64,000 nt of DNA, taken from Actinomadura nitritigenes (GTDB lineage Bacteria > Actinomycetota > Actinomycetes > Streptosporangiales > Streptosporangiaceae). The stretch covers positions 124,001 through 188,000 of the forward strand of contig NZ_JAGEOK010000009.1 in NCBI RefSeq assembly GCF_017573545.1, given 5' to 3'. The translations under genes were made by a program, and so were the position numbers. Shown here in pieces: positions 45,140 to 54,229 of this stretch. The number at the start of each line of letters is the position of its first letter. Within the stretch, counting starts at the first letter, position 1. Below the pieces are notes generated by a model, which saw only the letters and a program-made list of their open reading frames with translations, was not told the DNA's origin and searched no databases.

Positions 45140-48034
45140 TCAGCCGGCGGCCCCGCCCTGCTCGACGTAAACGCGCGCGAGTTCGACCCGAGAATTCACT
45201 CCGAGTTTCTTGAAGGCGTTCATGACGTGCGTGCCGACCGTGGCCGGGGACAGGAAGAGCCTCTCGGCGGCCTGGCGGTTGGTCGCGCCCTCCGCCACGA
45301 GCGCGGCGACCCGCTGCTCGGCCGGGGTCAGCGCCTGCCAGCCGCGCGCCGCCCGGGGCCGCGGCGCCCGGCGCCGGTGTCCGGCGGCGCCCGTCCCGCG
45401 CCGGACTCTGCCGGCCTCGTTCGCCGCGCCGGTCCGCAGGTACATGCTCTCGGCCTGGGCGAGGTGCCGGACGGCGGCGTCGCGGTCGGACGTCAGGAGC
45501 CGTCTCCCGGCGTCCTCCAGAGCGGACGCGAGCAGCAGCGGACACGCAATCCCCTGGAGGATGCCGACGGCCCGCACGATCGGTTCGGCGTCGTCGTCCA
45601 GCAGGCCGCGCGCGTGCGCGGCGACCGCCGCGAAGAGCGGGACACCGGGGTTGAGCGCGGCCCTTCGCTCCGCCTCGGCGACCGCCGCGGCGGCGATGTC
45701 GGACCGGCCTGCGCGCAGCGCCACCCGCACGAACAGCGGATCGTCCGCCGGGTCGGCTGGACGGCCCGGGGCCGCCGGCGCTCCGCCGGCCTCGTCCAGC
45801 ATGGCGCGGGCCCGGCTCGGGTCGCCCGTTGCGTCGGCGATCCGGGCGGCCAGCCATGCGCCCGACCGGCGCACCGGACCGGCCGGGGCCGCGAGCATCC
45901 GCTCGGCGTGCGCCGCTGCGCGCTCCACGGCGGCGGGGTCGCCCGCCAGCGCTCCGACGCTTCCGAGGACGGAATGCGCGTCGAGGAGGACGGCCTCGCC
46001 CGCGCCGGACTCCTCGGCCGCCGCGAGCGCGGCCTCGGCCTCTGCGCGCGCCTCGGCGAGGTGTCCCGCCGCCAGCAGGAGCCGGGCGTGCGTGGCCAAC
46101 CAGAGGGTGAGGCCCTCGGCGCGGCCGGGCCGGCGCGCCGCCGCGACGCCCTCCGCCGCCTCGCGCAGCCCGTCCTCGACCCTGCCGGTGATGCCCCGCA
46201 GCGATGCCCGCCAGACGCCCGGCGCGAACAGCGCGGAGTCCGGCGCCGCGGCGACGGCCTCGACGGCCTCCGTGGCGAGGCGGTCGGCCGCGGTGAAGTC
46301 CAGTTTGAGGGCCCGGAGCAGGGAGTCGGTGGTGCGGAGCAGCGCCAGGGCCGCGTCGCTTCCGGCCCGCGAGGCGGTCTCCGCCGAGGGCGCGAGCAGC
46401 CGCTCGGCGGCCGGGACGTCGCCGGTCAGCCCTGCGGTGAGGCACCGCAGGGCCGACAGCGGAGCGCGCAGGGCGTCCGGCACGCCGTCCAGGTCCGTTC
46501 CCGTCCGGCTGTGCCGCAGCGCCTCGGCGTACGACCCCTGCATCGCCGCCATCGCCGCGCCCAGCCGGACCCGCGCCTCGACGGCCGGGGGCAGCGGCCC
46601 GTTCAGGACCGTCTCGGCGAGGCGCCGTCCCTCGCCGCCCCGGCCGATGCGCGCGAGCAGCGGGAGCGCGTCCGCGACGGCGACGGCACGTTCCGCCGAG
46701 CCCGCCGGAGCGAGCGCGACGGCCTGCCGGGCGACCGGCACGGCCGCGTCGGGTGCGGCCGGAGCCAGTTCGGCCAGGGCCCGGCGCAGCAGCGCGGCGG
46801 CGTCGCGGTCGCCGGGCTCGGCGGTCTCGGCCATGGCGAGGGCGACCTGGCCGATGGGCGCGCCCCAGGCCAGGCTCAGCTCGGCGGCCCGCGCCCGCAG
46901 TTCCCGGCGCCGCGGCGCGGGGACCGACATCCGGATGGTCTCGCGGACGAGGTCGTGCCGGAAGGCGAGGGGGTCCGTCGGGCGGACGAGGTCGGCGTCG
47001 ACGGCCTCCTGGAGCGCCGCGACGACCTCGGCGATGGTGTGTCCGCCGAGGTCGGCGAGCCGGCCGGCCTCCAGGTCGCGGCCGAGCACGGACGCGACCC
47101 GGAGCACCTCCCGCGCGAGCGGCGACAGATGCCCCAGGAGGTGCTGCGCGGAGCCGTAGGAGTGGACGGGCGAGTGCCGCCCCGTCAGGCGCGCGACGGC
47201 GCCCGTCCGGGTGATGGCGCCCTCGTCGCGGAGCCCCCGGACGATCCCGGTCACCAGGTCGGGCCGGCCCCCGGCCTGCCGGAGCAGACCGAGGAGGTCC
47301 TCGTCCGGTTCGGCGCCGAGCAGGTCGCGGGCGATCCCGGCGACGGCGTCGTCCGGCAGCGGGCCGAGGCGCATCGTGCGGGCACCGGCGTCGGCCAGCC
47401 CGGCGAGGGCGGCCCGCACGTCGGGATCGGGCGACCCCGTGCGGACGGCGACCAGCCAGAGGATCGCGTCGGAGGACAGCCGGGTGGAGAGGGTGCGCAG
47501 TGCCGAGAGCGTCCCGGCGTCGCACCACTGGAGATCGTCGAGGGTGATGAGCAGGGGTCTGTCGCGCGCCTCCCGCCTCAACCGGTCCTGCACCGTCTGG
47601 AACAGCCAGAACCGCTGGTCGGCGGATTCGGGCAGCGTCCGGAGGAGATCCGCGTCGACGACGGGCCGCCCGCCGGAGGCCGGCGTCCGCCCCAGCGCGC
47701 CGAACGGGACGCTCTGCCGGCCGCGCTCGCCCGTCCCGCCGAGAACGCGGATCGGGGAGGTCTTCGCGACGGTTCGCGCCTCCTCCAGGAGGCGGCTCTT
47801 GCCGGCTCCCGGGGGCCCTTCGACGAGGAGGATCCCGCCGCGTCCCTCGCGCAGCCGCGAGATCCGGCCGGTGAGGAGGGTGACCTCGGCGTCACGCCCG
47901 TGCAGCGATCCGCGCAGCGATCCCGCCTCGGCCGCGCGGCCGGGGAGCGGGCGGTCGCCGATCCTCCCGGGCGGCGGTGCCGGAACGCTCTTCGCGTCCC
48001 CGCACCGCCTCCTCACCTTCTCCTCGACCGCCAT
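45140..48034 (-). CDS. LuxR-family regulator of the LAL type, paralogue 1
   Basis: About 964 aa. N-terminal AAA ATPase with a complete Walker A (EGPPGAGKSRL) and Walker B (LLITLDDLQWCD), a long alanine-rich helical centre, and a LuxR helix-turn-helix at the C-terminus (LTPAEQRVAALVAEGATNRQ, LFLSPATVGTHVMNAFKKLG). The first residues (MAVEEKVRRRCG) nearly match those of the next LAL gene, and the upstream DNA is also conserved, so the two are tandem duplicates. ATG 48034 has GGAGGGG just upstream; the longer frame is noncoding leader. Targets are unknown. Confidence 0.92.
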   Translation of the reverse strand: MAVEEKVRRRCGDAKSVPAPPPGRIGDRPLPGRAAEAGSLRGSLHGRDAEVTLLTGRISRLREGRGGILLVEGPPGAGKSRLLEEARTVAKTSPIRVLGGTGERGRQSVPFGALGRTPASGGRPVVDADLLRTLPESADQRFWLFQTVQDRLRREARDRPLLITLDDLQWCDAGTLSALRTLSTRLSSDAILWLVAVRTGSPDPDVRAALAGLADAGARTMRLGPLPDDAVAGIARDLLGAEPDEDLLGLLRQAGGRPDLVTGIVRGLRDEGAITRTGAVARLTGRHSPVHSYGSAQHLLGHLSPLAREVLRVASVLGRDLEAGRLADLGGHTIAEVVAALQEAVDADLVRPTDPLAFRHDLVRETIRMSVPAPRRRELRARAAELSLAWGAPIGQVALAMAETAEPGDRDAAALLRRALAELAPAAPDAAVPVARQAVALAPAGSAERAVAVADALPLLARIGRGGEGRRLAETVLNGPLPPAVEARVRLGAAMAAMQGSYAEALRHSRTGTDLDGVPDALRAPLSALRCLTAGLTGDVPAAERLLAPSAETASRAGSDAALALLRTTDSLLRALKLDFTAADRLATEAVEAVAAAPDSALFAPGVWRASLRGITGRVEDGLREAAEGVAAARRPGRAEGLTLWLATHARLLLAAGHLAEARAEAEAALAAAEESGAGEAVLLDAHSVLGSVGALAGDPAAVERAAAHAERMLAAPAGPVRRSGAWLAARIADATGDPSRARAMLDEAGGAPAAPGRPADPADDPLFVRVALRAGRSDIAAAAVAEAERRAALNPGVPLFAAVAAHARGLLDDDAEPIVRAVGILQGIACPLLLASALEDAGRRLLTSDRDAAVRHLAQAESMYLRTGAANEAGRVRRGTGAAGHRRRAPRPRAARGWQALTPAEQRVAALVAEGATNRQAAERLFLSPATVGTHVMNAFKKLGVNSRVELARVYVEQGGAAG

Positions 48035-48077
48035 GACCCCTCCGTTCGCGCTGCCTGCGGACGGTTTCCGTCGACAT

Positions 48078-48119
48078 GGCACACTCTCGCCGGGCAGGGG
48101 CCGGGGTCGCATCAGGGAG
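48078..48119. repeat. 42-bp leader block, copy 1
   Basis: Begins GGCACACTCTCGCCGGG and ends CATCAGGGAG. It matches the block 51039-51080 at 37 of 42 positions by eye. It lies 44 bp upstream of the paralogue 1 start. Confidence 0.8.
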
Positions 48120-48180
48120 ATGCCCGGGCAGGTCCCCGGGCGCCCCTGGGCACCCGGCCTAGGGTGCTCGAAGGCCCGGG

Positions 48181-51009
48181 TCAGCCGGTCTCGTGCGCCA
48201 GCATCCGGCGGGCCAGCTCCACCCGGGAGTTGATGCCCCACTTGGTGAAGACGTTCCGCAGGTGCGTGTTGACCGTGTGGCGGGACAGGAACAGCTGCTC
48301 GGCGACCTGTCTGTTGGTGGCGCCCTGCGCCACCAGGCGGGCCACCTTGACCTCCGCCGCCGTCAGCCCCCAGCGCCCCTCTTCCGCGCCGTCGCGGGAC
48401 GGGCGCGCCGGACGCACGCCGAGCACGCGCAGCCGCCTGCGCGCCCGGGCCGCCTCGCGAGCGGCGCCCGACTCCTCGTACAGGTCGAGCGCGGTGTTCA
48501 GGAGATCCCGCGCGGCGGGGTCGCCGTACCGGCCGAGGGCGCGGCCCGCGTCCTCGGCCGCCGAAGCCCGGACCAGCGGCCGTTCCGCGTCCTCGAACAG
48601 CTTCACCGCGTGCAGGAGCAGGTCGGGGTCGTCGTCGACGAGCCCGCGCGCCTGGACGGCGATGCCCCGCAGGAGGGGGGACCCGGGATCGAGATCCGCG
48701 GCGCGGTCAGCGGCGGTGGCCGCGGCACCGGTCAGTTCGGCGCGCAGCGCCAGGCGCACGAGCACGACGTGGTCGGCGGGGTCGGGCGGAGCGCCGGGCG
48801 CCGGGCCCGAGGCGTCCGCCCCTCCCCAGGCGGCCTCGACCAGCCCGGCGAGGCGAGCGGTCTCGCCCAGGGCGTCGGCCGCCAGCGCGGCCAGCCAGGC
48901 GCCGGTGCGCCGCACCACCGGCGCGTCGGCGCCCATCATCCGCGCACCGTCGGCGGCGCAGCGGGCGATGCCCTCCCGGTCGCCCAGCCGCACCGCCGCC
49001 CGGCCGTGCGCGTACCGGGCCGTGGTGTCGGCGAAGTCGCCCGAGGCGAGATCGCCGGCGGCGGCCAGGGCTGCGCCGGCCTCGGCGCGGGCGTCGGCGG
49101 GACGTCCCGCGTCGAGCAGGATCCGCGCGCTCGCCATCGACCACAGGACCGCCGCGGCCGCGTCCCCGGTCCGCCGGGCCGCGCGGACGCGCTCCCCGGC
49201 CTCCCGCAGCGCCGCCCCGGTCCGTCCCGACGCGGTGAGGAGGAACGCACGCCCGAAGGACTCCGGCGCCCAGGCGGGACGCGGCGTCCCCGCGCGGACG
49301 GCGGCGGAGTCGGCCCGGTCCTGGAGCGCGGAGGCGAGGCCCAGGTCCAGCCGGGACAACGCGTCCCTGGACCGCGCGGCGAGCAGCATGGCCTCGGCCG
49401 CGTCGTCGTCGGCGGACGGCCCGGCCGCGGCGATGGCGTGCGCGGCGTCCCCCATCTGGGAGAGGTGCAGCGCCTCGGCCGCCGACAGCCGGGCGCGCAG
49501 CCCGTCCGGCAGGCCCGGCACCGCCAGGCCGGTCCGGCAGTGGCGGACCGCCTCGGCGGCGGAGGAGTGGCTCACGAGGCGCGCCGCCCGCAACCGCAGC
49601 CGGGCCTCGGCCTCCGGTGCGAGGCAGCCCGCGAGCGCGGTGCCGGCCAGGGCCCCGGCCTCGGCGAACCGGCCGTTCCCGGCGAGCAGCTCGGCCGTCT
49701 CGCCGACGATCTCGGGGGTGTCCGGTCCGGACGGCCCGGCGAGCTCCAGCGCCCTGCGGCTCAACGCCACCGCCTCCGAGGGCGCGGTGCCGGCCAGCCC
49801 CGCCGCGGCCTCCCGCAGCAGGTTCACGGCCCGGCGGTCGCCGGGCGACGCGCTCTCGGCGAGCACGGCGGCGACGTCCTCCGCACTCCCGCCCCCGGCC
49901 AGGCGGACGTCGACCGCCCGGCGCCGCAGGCAGCGGCGCAACGCGGCGGGGAGGGTCTCGGAGATCGCCTGCCGGATCAGGTCGTGCCGGAAGCCGAGGA
50001 GGCCGCCCGTCTCGTCGAGCATCCCCGCCCGGACCGCCTCGGCCGCCATCGCCGCGGCCTCTCCGGCGGGAGCCCCGGCGAGCGCGGCCAGCTCCGCGAC
50101 GGTGAAGGGCTCGTCGAGCACCGAGGCGACGCGCAAGTCCTGCCGCGAGCGCGGCGGCAACCGGTCGAGCCGGCGCCGGACCAGGGCGTGGAACCGGCGC
50201 GGGATCGCCTCTCCGGCCGTCGAGGCGACGCCGCCCCGAACCGTGACGCGCCCGTCCTCCCGCAGCCCCTGGAGCAGCTCGACGATCAGCTGCGGCATGC
50301 CCTGCGCACGCCGCGCCGCCGCCATCACGGTGCCGTCGGGCTCGCCCCCCAGCAGGTCGGCGGCCAGCGCGGTGACCGCGCGGTCGGCCAGCGGGCCGAG
50401 GACGATCCGATGCCCGCCGCTCTCCTGTATCCGCTCCAGCGACGGGTCCGTCCCGTCCCCGGAGCGCGGCCCCACCGCCAGCACCCACAGGACCAGGGAT
50501 CCCGCTCGGCCGTCCAGAAGCTCTGCCAGCGCATGGAGCGTCACCGGATCGCACCACTGGACGTCGTCGAGGCAGACGACCAGCGGCCCCCGCGCCGCCC
50601 TGCGCGCCAGGCCGTCCGTGACCTCCCGCAGCGTCCGGGACCGCAGGCCGTCCGCGTGCACGGCTGCGGCGTCCGGCAGCGATGCCGGGCCCGTGCCCAG
50701 CGCGTCCAGCAGCGGCCCGAGGGGGACCGGGAGTCCACCCGGCACGCCCGCGCCGTGCCGGCAGGGCAGGCCCGCGGCGAGTGCCCGCGTCCGGGCCACC
50801 GCGAGCAGCCGTGTCCTCCCCGAGCCCGGCGGGCCCTCGACCACCAGCACGCCGCCTTCTCCCGCGGCCAGCGCGGCGAACCGCTCCAGCAGCAGCGCCA
50901 CCTCGGGCTCGCGGCCGCGCAGCGGAAGACCGCCGGCCGCGACGGCCGGCGGTGCGGCCGCGCGCCTCGCGCCGCCGCACCGCCTCCGTGCCATCTCCTC
51001 GACCGCCAT
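48181..51009 (-). CDS. LuxR-family regulator of the LAL type, paralogue 2, Walker A lysine lost
   Basis: About 942 aa. Same layout as its neighbour, starting MAVEEMARRRCGG. The Walker A loop reads EGPPGSGRTRL: the essential Lys is Arg (codon AGG), while Walker B (LVVCLDDVQWCD) is intact. The C-terminal LuxR domain is complete (LTAAEVKVARLVAQGATNRQ, LFLSRHTVNTHLRNVFTKWG). ATP binding is therefore likely impaired, and the protein may act without nucleotide or as a modulator of its paralogue. The start is ATG 51009 with GGAGGGGTC upstream. It ends 147 bp before paralogue 1 starts. Confidence 0.9.
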   Translation of the reverse strand: MAVEEMARRRCGGARRAAAPPAVAAGGLPLRGREPEVALLLERFAALAAGEGGVLVVEGPPGSGRTRLLAVARTRALAAGLPCRHGAGVPGGLPVPLGPLLDALGTGPASLPDAAAVHADGLRSRTLREVTDGLARRAARGPLVVCLDDVQWCDPVTLHALAELLDGRAGSLVLWVLAVGPRSGDGTDPSLERIQESGGHRIVLGPLADRAVTALAADLLGGEPDGTVMAAARRAQGMPQLIVELLQGLREDGRVTVRGGVASTAGEAIPRRFHALVRRRLDRLPPRSRQDLRVASVLDEPFTVAELAALAGAPAGEAAAMAAEAVRAGMLDETGGLLGFRHDLIRQAISETLPAALRRCLRRRAVDVRLAGGGSAEDVAAVLAESASPGDRRAVNLLREAAAGLAGTAPSEAVALSRRALELAGPSGPDTPEIVGETAELLAGNGRFAEAGALAGTALAGCLAPEAEARLRLRAARLVSHSSAAEAVRHCRTGLAVPGLPDGLRARLSAAEALHLSQMGDAAHAIAAAGPSADDDAAEAMLLAARSRDALSRLDLGLASALQDRADSAAVRAGTPRPAWAPESFGRAFLLTASGRTGAALREAGERVRAARRTGDAAAAVLWSMASARILLDAGRPADARAEAGAALAAAGDLASGDFADTTARYAHGRAAVRLGDREGIARCAADGARMMGADAPVVRRTGAWLAALAADALGETARLAGLVEAAWGGADASGPAPGAPPDPADHVVLVRLALRAELTGAAATAADRAADLDPGSPLLRGIAVQARGLVDDDPDLLLHAVKLFEDAERPLVRASAAEDAGRALGRYGDPAARDLLNTALDLYEESGAAREAARARRRLRVLGVRPARPSRDGAEEGRWGLTAAEVKVARLVAQGATNRQVAEQLFLSRHTVNTHLRNVFTKWGINSRVELARRMLAHETG

Positions 51010-51038
51010 GACCCCTCCGTTCGGCCCGCCGCCACTTC

Positions 51039-51080
51039 GGCACACTCTCGCCGGGGAGGGGTTGCGGTCGCCTCAGGGAG
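51039..51080. repeat. 42-bp leader block, copy 2
   Basis: Second copy of the block described at 48078-48119, 30 bp upstream of the paralogue 2 start. The 13 bp next to each start codon are also identical, but the segments between differ in length, indicating an insertion or deletion after duplication. Confidence 0.8.
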
Positions 51081-51165
51081 TCCCCCAGTCGGGTTCCCTA
51101 GGCGGGGCCGGTCGGCCCCCTGGGGGCCGCGTCGTCCGCCCCGGCCGCGCCGGGGCGGACGACCG

Positions 51166-51576
51166 TCATGGCCGGGGCACTCGCAGGTGGCGCCGTTCGG
51201 CCAGTTCCTCCTCGCCGACGAGCGTCAGGATGGGCGTGCCGGGCGGCGCGAACATGGTCACCACGAGCTGCGACCGAGCGTCCGCGAGGTTGTTGGCGCC
51301 CTGGATGTGGATCACGTCGCCGCCCGGTTCGAACAGGGCGTCACCGGCCTTGAGCACCCGGGGCGGCTCCCCCTCCAGCTCGAAGAGGATCTCGCCCTCG
51401 GTCACGTAGCCGAAGATCGGCCCCGGGTGCCGGTGGGGCGGCGCGCCCGGGGAGCCGGGCGGCAGCGTGACCCGGATGGTCCTCGCCTCGGCGCCGTCCG
51501 GGATCCGGTCCGCAGCCCCGGCCAGCGTCGTGATCACCTCGACGCCGGGCGGCAGGTTCGCGTTCTCACCGCTCAT
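51166..51576 (-). CDS. Cupin-domain protein
   Basis: About 136 aa, a single small beta-barrel. PPHRHPGPIFGYVTEGEILF supplies motif 1 (two His, Glu) and GANNLADARSQLVV motif 2 without a clear His, so metal binding is uncertain. The family includes small dioxygenases, isomerases and sugar or quercetin binders; no substrate can be named. No signal peptide. It lies between the LAL genes and the two-component system with short gaps. Confidence 0.82.
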   Translation of the reverse strand: MSGENANLPPGVEVITTLAGAADRIPDGAEARTIRVTLPPGSPGAPPHRHPGPIFGYVTEGEILFELEGEPPRVLKAGDALFEPGGDVIHIQGANNLADARSQLVVTMFAPPGTPILTLVGEEELAERRHLRVPRP

Positions 51577-51666
51577 TCATTCCTCCTCACAGAGACTCTC
51601 TGCAGGGAGACCGAGCGGCCACCTCGTCTGTGACGCCCCGGGAACGACTTTTTCCGGGGCATCGGG

Positions 51667-52365
51667 CTACACGTCCGGGCTGACGAGGCCCGTCCGGTAG
51701 GCGATGACGACGAGCTGCGCGCGGTCGCGCGCGCCGAGCTTCGTCATCGCGCGGCTGACATGGGTACGGGCGGTGGCCGGGCTCATGAACAGCTCGGCGG
51801 CGATCTCGGTGTTGCTCAGGCCCCGTCCCACCAGGGCCACCACCTCCCGCTCGCGTGCGGTGAGCACCGAGAGCCGGCCGTCCGCGGCCGCGGCCGCGGT
51901 CCGCCGCGCGGTGAACTGGCCGATCAGGCGCCTGGTGATGCGGGGTGCGAGCAGGGCCTCGCCCGCGGCGATGACCCGGACGGCGTGCAGGAGCTCGGCC
52001 GGTCCGGCGTCCTTGAGCATGAAGCCGCTGGCCCCGGCCTGCAGCGCGTCGAAGACGTGGTCGTCGGTGTCGTAGGTGGTGAGGATGAGGATCCGGACGT
52101 TCTCCAGCCCCCGCGTGGCGGTGATCCGGGTGGTGGCCTGGATGCCGTCCAGCCCGGGCATGCGGATGTCCATCAGGACGACGTCGGGGCGGGTGGCGCG
52201 GGCCCGCTCGACGGCGTCGTCGCCGCTGGTCGCCTCGCCGACCACGGTGATGTCGTCCTCGAGGTCGAGCAGCACCTTGAACCCCGACCGGACGAGTCCC
52301 TCGTCGTCGGCGATCAGCACCTTGATCGGCGCCGTGTCCGGCGGCGACGCGGACGCGGCGTTCAC
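51667..52365 (-). CDS. NarL/FixJ-type response regulator
   Basis: About 232 aa. Receiver domain with the acidic pair IADDE, phospho-Asp66 in VLMDIRMPG, Thr in LTTYD and Lys in MLKDAG. The LuxR-type output domain contains LTAREREVVALVGRGLSNTE and LFMSPATARTHVSRAMTKLG. GTG 52365 overlaps the kinase stop by 4 bp, so the pair is translationally coupled. It is transcribed away from the ABC operon, but that operon lies just beyond the kinase and is a likely target. Confidence 0.93.
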   Translation of the reverse strand: MNAASASPPDTAPIKVLIADDEGLVRSGFKVLLDLEDDITVVGEATSGDDAVERARATRPDVVLMDIRMPGLDGIQATTRITATRGLENVRILILTTYDTDDHVFDALQAGASGFMLKDAGPAELLHAVRVIAAGEALLAPRITRRLIGQFTARRTAAAAADGRLSVLTAREREVVALVGRGLSNTEIAAELFMSPATARTHVSRAMTKLGARDRAQLVVIAYRTGLVSPDV

Positions 52366-53594
52366 GCGCGGGACCCGGACGGTGCGAACGGCAGCCGGGC
52401 CGTGACCTCGAACCCCCCGGCGGGGGTGGGCCTGGCGTCGAGGTCTCCGCCGAGCAGCCGGCAGCGTTCGCGCATGCCCGCGATGCCCCGGCCCGGGCCG
52501 GACGGGGATCCGCGGCCGTCGCGGGACGGCCCGTCCGCCCCGGGGCCTCCGGACGCGGCGCGGCGGCCCTCGTCGGTCACGCGGATCTCCAGGAGGTCGA
52601 TGCCCGAGCTCAGCGCGACCGTCACCCGGGTCGGGCCGGCGTGCCGGATCACGTTGGTGATCGCCTCCTGCAGGATCCGGTAGGCGGCGCCGCCCACCGC
52701 GCTCGGCAGCGGGGCCGCGGGCGGAGCGGCGTCGAGCGTGACCTCCAGCCCGGCCTCGCGCGCCTTGGCGGTGAGCTCGCCGATCTGGTCCAGGCCGGCG
52801 GGCGGGACGCGCCCGTCGCCGTCGTCGCGCAGGACGCCGAGGATGGCGCGCATCTCCCGCAGCGCGCGGGAACTGGTCTGCTCGATGGCCTGCAGCGCCT
52901 GGCGCGCCTGCTCGGGCCGCTTGTCCAGGACGTGCGCGGTGACCCCGGACTGCACGTTGATGATCGCGATGGCGTGCGCGACGGTGTCGTGGACCTCGCG
53001 CGCGATCCGGAGCCGTTCGGCGTCGACCCGCGCGCGTGCCTCCTCCTCGCGGGTCCGTTCGGCCAGTTCCGCGCGTGCCTGGGCCTCGGCGGCGATGACG
53101 CGCCGGGACCGGACGGACTCGCCCAGGGCCGCGCTCATCACCGAGGCGCCGATGCGGAAGAACACCCAGCCGATGGCGGCGTGCGGCTTGATGTCGGCGG
53201 CCGCGGGGAGCCAGCCGGCGGCCAGGACCGCGGTGCCCGCTCCGGCGATCATCAGGGAGCGGCGCCCGTCGCCGTAGGCGGTCAGCGAGTACAGGGAGAC
53301 GAACAGCGCGAGCCATCCGGGGCCGTCCGGGAGGTCCAGGCCGTAGTAGACCAGGCTGGTCAGTGCGGTGACGGCGAACACGGCGGCCGGCCACCGGCGG
53401 CGCCCGGCGACGGCCAGGCCGCTGACCACCAGCAGCGCGAGGCCGAGGCCGGTGAGCTCGGTGAGCGGACGCGCCGCGCCGTCGGCGGCGACGCGGGCGA
53501 GCGTGCCCTGCACCTGCATCACGGTGACGAAGAGCGCGAGCAGCACGTCCTGCGCCACCACACGCAGCGGGAACGACCCGGCGCGCTGGTTCAT
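52362..53594 (-). CDS. Sensor histidine kinase (HisKA_3 type)
   Basis: About 410 aa. Four to five TM helices fill the first 160 residues with no large external loop, so it senses within the membrane or its stress. HisKA_3 has the phospho-His in REVHDTVAHA (His202); HATPase has RILQEAITNVIRHAG, VTDEG and GRGIAGMRERC. The glycine region between the G1 and G2 boxes holds a Gly/Pro/Ser-rich insert. ATG 53594 starts MNQRAGSFPL. DesK/LiaS-like kinases of this form often regulate an adjacent ABC exporter, as found here at 54226-56132 (inference). Confidence 0.9.
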   Translation of the reverse strand: MNQRAGSFPLRVVAQDVLLALFVTVMQVQGTLARVAADGAARPLTELTGLGLALLVVSGLAVAGRRRWPAAVFAVTALTSLVYYGLDLPDGPGWLALFVSLYSLTAYGDGRRSLMIAGAGTAVLAAGWLPAAADIKPHAAIGWVFFRIGASVMSAALGESVRSRRVIAAEAQARAELAERTREEEARARVDAERLRIAREVHDTVAHAIAIINVQSGVTAHVLDKRPEQARQALQAIEQTSSRALREMRAILGVLRDDGDGRVPPAGLDQIGELTAKAREAGLEVTLDAAPPAAPLPSAVGGAAYRILQEAITNVIRHAGPTRVTVALSSGIDLLEIRVTDEGRRAASGGPGADGPSRDGRGSPSGPGRGIAGMRERCRLLGGDLDARPTPAGGFEVTARLPFAPSGSRA

Positions 53595-53777
53595 GCCGCG
53601 ATCCTATAGTTCGCGTGCGCGGACAAACCTCCGTCCAGAGGCCCATCTCGCTACGTCGACGGACGTAGCGGACCACTCCCGCCTTACAGCCGATCGAGCA
53701 ACGGCCGCCGCCACCGGCGGAAGCCGCGGCGGACGCCTCGATCCGGGCCCGGGCCGCATCGCGCCTCCCCTCGAACG

Positions 53778-53806
53778 TTGACACGGCGCCATCTCATACA
53801 TCTAAA
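53778..53806 (+). promoter_or_regulatory. Promoter of the GntR-ABC operon (TTGACA-N17-TCTAAA)
   Basis: A perfect TTGACA at 53778-53783 is followed after 17 bp by TCTAAA. The transcription start would fall near 53813, about 24 nt before the GTG at 53837. The operator below overlaps the -10 box. Confidence 0.6.
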
Positions 53807-53824
53807 GTACTAGGGGACTAGATG
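53799..53824. promoter_or_regulatory. Operator dyad CATCTA-N14-TAGATG (YtrA-type)
   Basis: A perfect 6-bp dyad encloses AGTACTAGGGGACTA, like the AGTACTA-type sites of the YtrA family of GntR regulators. It covers the -10 and start region, so binding would block transcription: a clear autorepression design. Confidence 0.6.
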
Positions 53825-53836
53825 TTTGGAGGAAGT

Positions 53837-54229
53837 GTGATCGACTTCTACCTGGACTCCGGTTCGGGTCTACCGCCCTACCAGCAGCTCGTCCGGCAGG
53901 TGCGGCACGCACTCCGGCTCGGCCTGCTGAAGGAGGGCGACCGCCTTCCCACGGTCAAGGAGGTGGTGGCGCAGCTGGCGATCAACCCCAACACGGTGCT
54001 GAAGGCCTACCGGGAACTGGAGCACGAGGAACTGGTGGCCGCCCGTCCCGGCGTGGGCACGTTCGTGACGGCGACGCTCGCGAACACAACGCTGGCGGCG
54101 CACGGTCCGCTGCGCACGGAGCTGCGGCGCTGGCTGGCCAAGGCCCGCCGCGCCGGCCTGGACGACGAGAGCATCGAGGCCCTGTTCGCCACCACCTTCC
54201 GGGCCACCGGACATGAGGAGATCGCGTGA
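53837..54229 (+). CDS. GntR-family regulator, YtrA subgroup
   Basis: About 130 aa, short as expected for YtrA. IDFYLDSGSGLPPYQQLVRQ opens the winged helix, and EGDRLPTVKEVVAQLAINPN followed by TVLKAYRELEHEELV is the GntR DNA-binding signature. Only a small helical effector part follows. GTG 53837 is chosen because GGAGG lies 4 nt upstream; the ATG at 53822 would include that sequence. It represses its own operon with the ABC transporter downstream and overlaps the next start by 4 bp. Confidence 0.9.
   Translation: MIDFYLDSGSGLPPYQQLVRQVRHALRLGLLKEGDRLPTVKEVVAQLAINPNTVLKAYRELEHEELVAARPGVGTFVTATLANTTLAAHGPLRTELRRWLAKARRAGLDDESIEALFATTFRATGHEEIA

Noticed and set aside
45050..51409. 2119-aa plus-strand open frame opposite the LAL genes
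   Set aside because: The longest frame in the window, but Ser/Arg/Ala-rich with no domain; it is antisense to two well-supported LAL genes.
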